This document shows, piece after piece, positions 14,363 through 19,414 of a DNA stretch of 19,414 nucleotides (the stretch's first letter is position 1; the number at the start of each line of letters is the position of its first letter). The notes below the pieces were generated by a model. That model ran no database searches. It saw nothing but the letters and a program-made list of their open reading frames with translations, and was not told the DNA's origin. The stretch is from the NCBI GenBank assembly GCA_003166055.1, contig PMWR01000269.1, positions 6,585 to 25,998 on the forward strand, written 5' to 3'. The stretch comes from Acidobacteriaceae bacterium (GTDB lineage: Bacteria > Acidobacteriota > Terriglobia > Terriglobales > Acidobacteriaceae). The position numbers and the translations under genes were made by a program.

Positions 14363-15132
14363 CGAATGCTCTCCAGCCGCTTCCTGGGCGAGGCCACATC
14401 GGTCACCCGCAAACCGAAGTTCCCGTTGATCAGCACCACCTCGCCACGGGCCACAATCTTGTCCCCGACAATCAGATCCACGGGATCGTTGACGTGTCTG
14501 TCCAGTTGCACCACATCGCCAGGTCCCAGGTCGAGAATCTCGCCCAGCGGCATCTCGCGGCAGCCAAATCGAAGCGTGGCCTCGAGCTCCACATCGAGCA
14601 GCAGTTCAAGGCCTGCGCTCGAGGCTGGCCCTGGGATTTGAATGGAACTTGGGCCCGCAGCGGACGGCGATGAGGGAGGCGCGGCCGGTTTGATCGCTTC
14701 CGGCCTGGCCGCAGGTTTTTGCGCGCGCACCTCGTCCAGGACCAGAATCGTCCAGGAGCGATCCCCGCCATTCAACTGGAAGGCCAACGATACTTTGCTT
14801 TCGGACGACGTCTCCTCGAATTTCTCGACGCGGCATTTCTTCCCAGTCTTGGCCAGCAATTCCCCGGCAGCGGCATCGGCCACCTCGCGCAGCAGTTCGC
14901 CCCACCCGGCGCGCTGGTCCACTCCTTCGCCCACCAGCGGCGACTCCAGGATTCCGGCGTCAAGGAGCACCGCAAAGTGTCCCTCCACCTCTCCCGAAAC
15001 GGTGGCTGCGAAGCCAAAAGAGCCCGCCGCAAGTGGCTTGGGTAGCGACTCAACCAGCTTGGGTTCTCCCGCCAGGGCCTGCGAAAAGAGGGCCTCCGCT
15101 GCGCCGATCCAGCACTCGAGGTACGTTTTCAT
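14350..15132 (-). CDS. fliN: Flagellar motor switch protein FliN with a CheC/CheX-like front domain (FliY-like)
   Basis: The C-terminal part (about 172-255) is a SpoA domain: LLLDVELEATLRFGCREMPLGEILDLGPGDVVQLDRHVNDPVDLIVGDKIVARGEVVLINGNFGLRV. This is the FliN signature of the switch complex that bears torque and binds CheY. At 260 residues it is about twice a plain FliN. The front 130 residues look like a CheC/CheX-type domain (GEVEGHFAVLLDAG, then WGELLREVADAAAGELLAKTG), followed by a Pro/Ala/Ser-rich linker (about 138-168). In Bacillus-type FliY such a domain is an active CheY-P phosphatase with E-x-x-N. Here the motif reads Glu83-V-A-Asp86, so activity is doubtful. The start overlaps the fliM stop (ATGA), with AGGTGG as ribosome binding site. 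Confidence 0.9.
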   Translation of the reverse strand: MKTYLECWIGAAEALFSQALAGEPKLVESLPKPLAAGSFGFAATVSGEVEGHFAVLLDAGILESPLVGEGVDQRAGWGELLREVADAAAGELLAKTGKKCRVEKFEETSSESKVSLAFQLNGGDRSWTILVLDEVRAQKPAARPEAIKPAAPPSSPSAAGPSSIQIPGPASSAGLELLLDVELEATLRFGCREMPLGEILDLGPGDVVQLDRHVNDPVDLIVGDKIVARGEVVLINGNFGLRVTDVASPRKRLESIRCLF

Positions 15133-16094
15133 GCTTCCACCTCATTGAACGCGCGTTCAATACGCGCGGCGCGATGAGGGCCCTGGCGGATAGCCTGCGC
15201 CTGGGAGAGCGCCTGGCCGCCGACTCGCCACTCGGGTGACGTGTTGGCGGGAAGGTCGAAGCGAAGGATTGTGCCCGGCTCCAGACTTTCAATGGCGCTG
15301 GCCGCCAGCCGGAAGGTGGGAAGCTGCAGCGAACCTCCAAAATGAATCCGCCGAGCCGCCGCCTCCATCCGTTCCCTTGTTTCCCCGCCGTGGCGGCGAC
15401 GCCGGCTCCAGTCCGAGGTCAGCCGCCGCAGGATGGTATTGGCCACCACCGCGGGAAAGGCCAGGTTGAGCAGCCCCGCGCTGTGCGGCATGCGAATCTC
15501 AAAACTGAGGCAGAGGGTCTTTTCGGTAACCGACATAATTCTTGCCACCTGGGTCTGCATCTGGCGGCGCTCGAAATTGAAACTCAGCCCCACCGGCTGC
15601 CATGCCACGGTCAGCTCACGGCAGATAATCTCAACCACGCTGCCCAGAATCGATTCCTCAATATCAGTCAGTTCGCGCAGCGGCCCGTCCTTGCCGTCGC
15701 CGCCCAGCAGCAGGTCAATGACCGGCGGCGCCAGGGCCAGATCGAGTTGCAGAACGGAGAGCGCCCCCAGCGGCTCCAGGCGCACTGACGCCACATAGCT
15801 GATCTCCGGAATGCGCAGGACGAATTCATTGAATTGAATCTGCTCCGCCGAAACCAGGTTCACCTGGAAGCGGGTGCGCAGCCAGGCAGCCAGATTGTGG
15901 GTCAGATTGCGGGCGAAGAGGTCATTCAACATGCTGATGGCACGCAACTGGTCGGTAGAGATCTGGCCGGCCGAGGAGAAGTTATAAGGCACTACGCGCG
16001 CCCGCACCTCCGGCCTCGACGCTTCCGGGATTGAGGTTCTTGCCGCCTCAAAGAGAGCGTCAATCTCGTCCTGCTTGAGCATCTTCTCCGTCAA
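15129..16094 (-). CDS. fliM: Flagellar motor switch protein FliM
   Basis: FliM is the middle layer of the switch and the first docking site of CheY-P. The N-terminal peptide MLKQDEIDALFEAA (residues 5-18) is the conserved CheY-binding segment. The CheC-like middle domain has PYNFSSAGQISTDQLRAISMLNDLFARNLTHNLAAWLR (about 36-73), IDLLLGGDGKDGP with the GG-x-G loop (about 126-138) and LTDIEESILGSVVEIICRELTVAW. The C-terminal SpoA domain (about 240-300) is recognisable but weaker (LPTFRLAASAIESLEPGTILRFDL). AGGAGG six bases before TTG (16092-16094) supports a TTG start. ATG at 16082 would trim four residues. Length 321 is normal. The stop overlaps fliN. Confidence 0.95.
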   Translation of the reverse strand: MTEKMLKQDEIDALFEAARTSIPEASRPEVRARVVPYNFSSAGQISTDQLRAISMLNDLFARNLTHNLAAWLRTRFQVNLVSAEQIQFNEFVLRIPEISYVASVRLEPLGALSVLQLDLALAPPVIDLLLGGDGKDGPLRELTDIEESILGSVVEIICRELTVAWQPVGLSFNFERRQMQTQVARIMSVTEKTLCLSFEIRMPHSAGLLNLAFPAVVANTILRRLTSDWSRRRRHGGETRERMEAAARRIHFGGSLQLPTFRLAASAIESLEPGTILRFDLPANTSPEWRVGGQALSQAQAIRQGPHRAARIERAFNEVEA

Positions 16095-16160
16095 TTGCGG
16101 CCTCCTCGACCTCTCTCGCTGTTCATTGCGCTTCTTCCGGCAGAAAAACTGCCTGCTTCC

Positions 16161-17003
16161 TCAACACCGCGGTTGCGCCTTGCGCGGCAAGTTTCGCTCA
16201 AACGCGCCGTGCGCCGCCAGATCCTTGAGTGCGGCCCTGAGGTGCACCACCGCCGAACCATGCACCTGGGAGACCCGCGACTCGACCACCCCGAGCGCCA
16301 GCCCGATCTCCCGCATGGTCATCTCTTCGTAGTAGTAGAGGGTCATTACCAGGCGTTCCCGGTCGGGCAGGTTGGCAATGGCGCCGGTAAGCCGCTCTTC
16401 GAGCTCGCCCCGCAGGCAGCGAAAGAGCGGATCCTCCTCCGGCTTGCCCGGGACGTAGGCCAACTGCTCCTCACCGGAGTCCTCATTGCGCTCCACATGC
16501 AGCGTGCCGATCTCCAGACCCTTGAGATCCCCCAGCAACTGCTGATACTCATCCAGGCCCAGCGCCATCTCGGCCGCCACTTCGGCTTCACCGGGGGCGC
16601 GACCCATCCGAGCCGTCAGCACCCGGATTGCCTCTTCGACAGCGCGGCCCTTGCGGCGCAGTTCGCGCGGGCTCCAGTCGAGCGTGCGCAGGCTGTCCAG
16701 AATTGCTCCCCGGATGCGGAACTGCGCATAGCTGCGGAACTGCACCTTCTTGCCGGGATCGAACTTGGCGAAAGCATCCATCAGCCCCACCACTCCGGCA
16801 GAGACCAGGTCCTCGATGTCCACATGCTGCGGCAGGCGCTCGTGAATGCGGCGCGCGAGGAAGCGCACAATCGGCAGATGCTCGAGCAAAACCCGCTCCT
16901 GTTCGCCAGAGAGAACCTGGGCTCCCGCGGCAGCGGGCGGATACCCGTCATTCCTGCCCAATCCCCGCTTGCTCCCAACGGCTCCAACGCTGTCGCTTCC
17001 CAT
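16161..17003 (-). CDS. fliA: Flagellar sigma factor FliA (sigma-28)
   Basis: This is the sigma-70 family member that transcribes late flagellar and chemotaxis genes. Region 2 has LPIVRFLARRIHERLPQHVDIEDLVSAGVVGLMDAFAKFDPGKKVQFRSYAQFRIRGAILDSLR, followed by the FliA hallmark DWSPRELRRK. Region 3 (about residues 120-160) and region 4 (LPDRERLVMTLYYYEEMTMREIGLALGVVESRVSQVHGSAVVHLRAAL) follow, the latter a helix-turn-helix for the -35 box. The frame is open to a GTG at 17042 directly after the flhA stop, but AAGG eight bases before the ATG at 17003 favours this start (280 residues). Region 1 is absent, as usual in this class. Its antagonist FlgM and two candidate target promoters are in the same window. 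Confidence 0.95.
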   Translation of the reverse strand: MGSDSVGAVGSKRGLGRNDGYPPAAAGAQVLSGEQERVLLEHLPIVRFLARRIHERLPQHVDIEDLVSAGVVGLMDAFAKFDPGKKVQFRSYAQFRIRGAILDSLRTLDWSPRELRRKGRAVEEAIRVLTARMGRAPGEAEVAAEMALGLDEYQQLLGDLKGLEIGTLHVERNEDSGEEQLAYVPGKPEEDPLFRCLRGELEERLTGAIANLPDRERLVMTLYYYEEMTMREIGLALGVVESRVSQVHGSAVVHLRAALKDLAAHGAFERNLPRKAQPRC

Positions 17004-17042
17004 CTCAAGTCCCTTCGTCGAACTGCTCCCAGCCCTCAACAC

Positions 17043-19151
17043 TTAACGCACTGTTCCTACCGGCCGCAGACGTATTTCTGGAGGAATTTCTCCGGCGGCA
17101 ACCACCGCCAGACGTGGCCACACCGGCTCCAGCCAACGCTTCACGTGGTAGCGGGCAGGACTAGGGCAAAGGAGCACGGGGAGGGCCGCAGCGGAACTGG
17201 TGCCGATAAGTTGCCTCAAAGAATCGGCGAGGCGGCGAACCAGCGGTGTCGCCGGTGTCCCGGAAGCAGACAGAAGCCGCTGGCTGATCTCCGGCGTCAG
17301 GGTAATCAGAATCTCCTCTTCGAGCGCCGGTTCGAGCAGCAGAACCGGCAGTTGGCCTTCGCCGTCGAGCAGCGGCCGGACCAGCCTTCGACCCAGCGCC
17401 TGCCGTGTAGCCTCGACCAGAGCCACCAGGCCCTTGTTCACGGGCGCGGTCTCGAGCAACGCCTCGAGGATTGAGCCCAGGTCCCGAATGGAAACCCGCT
17501 CCCGCAGCAGTTGCTCGAGCACCCGTTCGATCTCTCCCAGCGAGAGCAGCTTGGGCATCAGTTCCTCCAGCAACTTGGGATGGCTCTCGTTGAGCGAGTC
17601 CATCAGCCGCTTGGTCTCCGCGCGTCCCAGCAGCTCGTACGCGTGCTTGCGCACAAGTTCCCCAAGATGGGTCGTAATTACGGTGACTGCATCGACCACC
17701 GAGTAGCCGGCAGCGATGGCCTGGTCCTCAAGCGCAGGGGCAATCCAGACAGCCGGGACTCCAAATGCCGGCTCGCGGGCATCCTTGCCTGCCAGGGGCC
17801 TGCGTCCAGGGTCCCCCGAGACAGCCAGCAGCATCGCCCCCTCGGTCTGCCAGCGGCCAACTTCCAGGCCGCGCAGCGACAGCAGGTATTCCCGCGGCCT
17901 CAGGCGGAGATTGTCTGAGATATGCACCGGCGGCACCAGAAAGCCCAGCTCGGCCGAAAGATGGCGGCGCAGCGAACGGACCCGGCTCAGCAATTGCCCG
18001 CCCTGCTTCTCGTCGACCAGGGGAATCAACTGAAATCCGATCTCCAGAGTCAGCTCTTCAAGACGCAGAAGGTTGGCCAGGTCGGAGCCCTGCGCCTGGT
18101 CGGCCTTCTTTTTCTCGACGGCTGCCGACTCCACGGGAGCAGCTGCCTGGGGATGGGCGGCGACGCGACGTGCGCCCCAATAGAGCCCCCCGGCAACAGC
18201 CAGGAACGCGAACTTCGGCAGTCCCGGAATCAGGCACATCGCAGCCGAAACCAGGCTGGCCATGTAGAGCGTGGACGGACGGCCCAATAACTGCTGCTTA
18301 ATCTCTCCGCCCAGCATGCCGGCGGAGTTGGCGCGGGTCAGCGTAATTCCTCCCGCAATGGATACCAGCAACGACGGAATCAGAGTGACCAGACCGTCGC
18401 CTACGGTCAGAACTGTATAAGTGCGCGCAGCCTCGCCCAGTTCAATGCCCTGCTGCAGGGTACCGATCAGCAAGCCGGCGATGATGTTGATGCCGGTAAT
18501 CAGGATAGTGGCCAGCGAATCACGCTGATTGAAGCGTGCGGCCCCGTCCATGGCGCCGTAGAACTCGGCTTCGCGCGCGATGCCCTGCCGCCGGCGGCGA
18601 GCCTCCGCTTCGTCGATCAGGCCGGCGTTCATGTCCGCGTCGATGGCCATCTGCTTGCCCGGCAAGGCATCGAGCGTGAATCGAGCGGTGACTTCGGCGG
18701 TGCGGACCGCCCCATGTGAAACGACTAAGAATTGAATCGCGATCAGAGCCAGAAACAGTACGAAGCCGACCACATAATTACCGCCGACCACGAACTGGCC
18801 GAAGGCTTCGATGACCTTCCCGGCTGCCGCGGTGCCTTCCGAGCCGTGCAGCAGAATGCGGCGGCTTGAGGCGATGTTCAAGGCCAGGCGAAAGAGGGTC
18901 AGCAGCAGCAACAAGGTGGGAAAGACGCTCAGTTCCACTGCCCGCCGGATCTGCACCGCGGAGAGGAAGACAATAATCGACGCAGCCATCGAGAGCGCCA
19001 GCAGAAAGTCGAGACCCGCGGCCGGCAGCGGAACCAGCATCACAAAGATCACGCTGATGGCAGCCAGCGGCAGCAGCACCTCTCGCAGTCGCTGCCAGAT
19101 CGATTGGGATTGGCCGTGAATGGAGCCGAGGGCCACAGCGTTTGTACTCAT
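17043..19151 (-). CDS. flhA: Flagellar export gate protein FlhA
   Basis: FlhA is the large inner-membrane ring of the flagellar type III export apparatus. It converts proton flow to export and docks chaperone-substrate complexes. The 702 residues contain an N-terminal membrane half with about eight hydrophobic segments (about residues 25-325, including AISVIFVMLVPLPAAGLDFLLALSMAASIIVFLSAV) and the FHIPEP signature region (RFTLDALPGKQMAIDADMNAGLIDEAEARRRR, about 155-187). A charged linker (about 340-360) leads to the cytosolic domain (about 360-690, including AVTVITTHLGELVRKHAYELLGRAETKRLMD). The length is typical. The start overlaps the flhB stop (ATGA), with AGAGGAAG just upstream. Confidence 0.97.
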   Translation of the reverse strand: MSTNAVALGSIHGQSQSIWQRLREVLLPLAAISVIFVMLVPLPAAGLDFLLALSMAASIIVFLSAVQIRRAVELSVFPTLLLLLTLFRLALNIASSRRILLHGSEGTAAAGKVIEAFGQFVVGGNYVVGFVLFLALIAIQFLVVSHGAVRTAEVTARFTLDALPGKQMAIDADMNAGLIDEAEARRRRQGIAREAEFYGAMDGAARFNQRDSLATILITGINIIAGLLIGTLQQGIELGEAARTYTVLTVGDGLVTLIPSLLVSIAGGITLTRANSAGMLGGEIKQQLLGRPSTLYMASLVSAAMCLIPGLPKFAFLAVAGGLYWGARRVAAHPQAAAPVESAAVEKKKADQAQGSDLANLLRLEELTLEIGFQLIPLVDEKQGGQLLSRVRSLRRHLSAELGFLVPPVHISDNLRLRPREYLLSLRGLEVGRWQTEGAMLLAVSGDPGRRPLAGKDAREPAFGVPAVWIAPALEDQAIAAGYSVVDAVTVITTHLGELVRKHAYELLGRAETKRLMDSLNESHPKLLEELMPKLLSLGEIERVLEQLLRERVSIRDLGSILEALLETAPVNKGLVALVEATRQALGRRLVRPLLDGEGQLPVLLLEPALEEEILITLTPEISQRLLSASGTPATPLVRRLADSLRQLIGTSSAAALPVLLCPSPARYHVKRWLEPVWPRLAVVAAGEIPPEIRLRPVGTVR

Positions 19152-19414
19152 GAGTTTCTTCCTCTCGACGGCGGCGCACCACTATTCCGTGCCGCCTGTT
19201 CCTGAACCTTGGCTCGCGCAGCCGTCTCACGGGCGCGGCGATCGCGTAGCTCCGCCTCCACGCGCTGGCGATAGAGATAAGCGAGAATGGCGGCTATCGC
19301 GGCATAGAGATCCACCGGAATCGGCTGGCCCACCTCGACCGAGCGGTAGAGCGAACGCGCCAGCGGCGGGTTCTCGATAATCGGCACACCCGCCCAGCGG
19401 GCCTCGGCCTTGAT
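19148..19414 (-). CDS. flhB: Flagellar export gate protein FlhB, C-terminal part (5' end outside window)
   Basis: FlhB switches the export apparatus from rod/hook to filament substrates. Only the last 88 or so residues are present, entering from the right edge: IKAEARWAGVPIIENPPLARSLYRSVEVGQPIPVDLYAAIAAILAYLYRQ. This is the conserved cytoplasmic end of the FlhB/YscU family, including the ENPPLAR and EVGQPIP motifs. The NPTH self-cleavage site would lie just outside. A basic/Ala-rich tail (RDRRARETAARAKVQEQAARN) follows the last helix. The stop overlaps the flhA start, so the two gate proteins are translated together. Confidence 0.95.
   Translation of the reverse strand: MKAEARWAGVPIIENPPLARSLYRSVEVGQPIPVDLYAAIAAILAYLYRQRVEAELRDRRARETAARAKVQEQAARNSGAPPSRGRNS

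Noticed and set aside
16095..17474. 459-codon plus-strand open frame across fliA and flhA
   Set aside because: It is a GC-rich shadow of two certain minus-strand genes. Its translation is His/Gln/Arg-rich and shows no domain.
1..19414. CRISPR arrays, rRNA or complete tRNA genes
   Set aside because: I saw no regularly spaced repeats of 25-40 bases, no rRNA core sequence and no complete cloverleaf on either strand.

Overview
The window looks like chromosomal DNA of an acidobacterium (Acidobacteriota, Terriglobia-like). The protein encoded at 2821-3879 has the layout of the VWFA-related Acidobacterial domain family. The small coupled ORF beside it, the 1331-1729 membrane protein and the zinc-ribbon/GspE-N-like protein at 13400-14362 also resemble proteins I associate with this phylum. 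FlgI and FlgH (P and L rings) show a Gram-negative envelope. Every supported gene is on the minus strand.

Region 1 (1-4100) is accessory. It starts with the front part of an RND-type efflux adaptor (running off the left edge), with a small two-helix membrane protein upstream of it. Next comes a gene-poor, more AT-rich stretch of about 1 kb that carries a decayed tyrosine-recombinase gene with a good ribosome binding site, and possible tRNA-end and IS scars. Then there is a 74-residue small protein translationally coupled (ATGA overlap) to a secreted von Willebrand-type protein with a degenerate metal site.

Region 2 (4268-19414) is one long flagellar/chemotaxis locus. In transcription order it reads flhB (partial), flhA, fliA, fliM, fliN, zinc-ribbon/GspE-N-like gene, cheY, cheX, flgF, flgG, flgA, flgH, flgI, flgJ, flgM, flgN, flgK, flgL. 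It encodes part of the export gate (FlhB, FlhA), the flagellar sigma factor and its antagonist (FliA, FlgM), the motor switch (FliM, FliN), the switch effector and its likely phosphatase (CheY, CheX), rod and ring parts (FlgF, FlgG, FlgA, FlgH, FlgI, FlgJ) and the hook-filament junction with its chaperone (FlgN, FlgK, FlgL). flgB, flgC, fliE, fliF, fliG, the hook genes, flagellin, motor stators and cheA are not in the window.

Two sequences match the sigma-28 promoter pattern (TAAAGTTT-N11-GCCGATAA) at the exact spacing, one just before cheY and one just before flgM. They suggest that FliA, encoded at the head of the locus, switches on two late internal units: cheY-cheX (and perhaps the rod genes) and flgM-flgN-flgK-flgL. 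FlgM would be made and exported together with the junction proteins, as in the classic FliA/FlgM checkpoint.

The least explained items are the zinc-ribbon/GspE-N-like protein inside the switch/chemotaxis segment, a long FliN with a CheC/CheX-like front domain whose catalytic Asn position is Asp, an FlgH without a lipobox, and short repeats placed in the flgH-flgI and flgF-flgG junctions.
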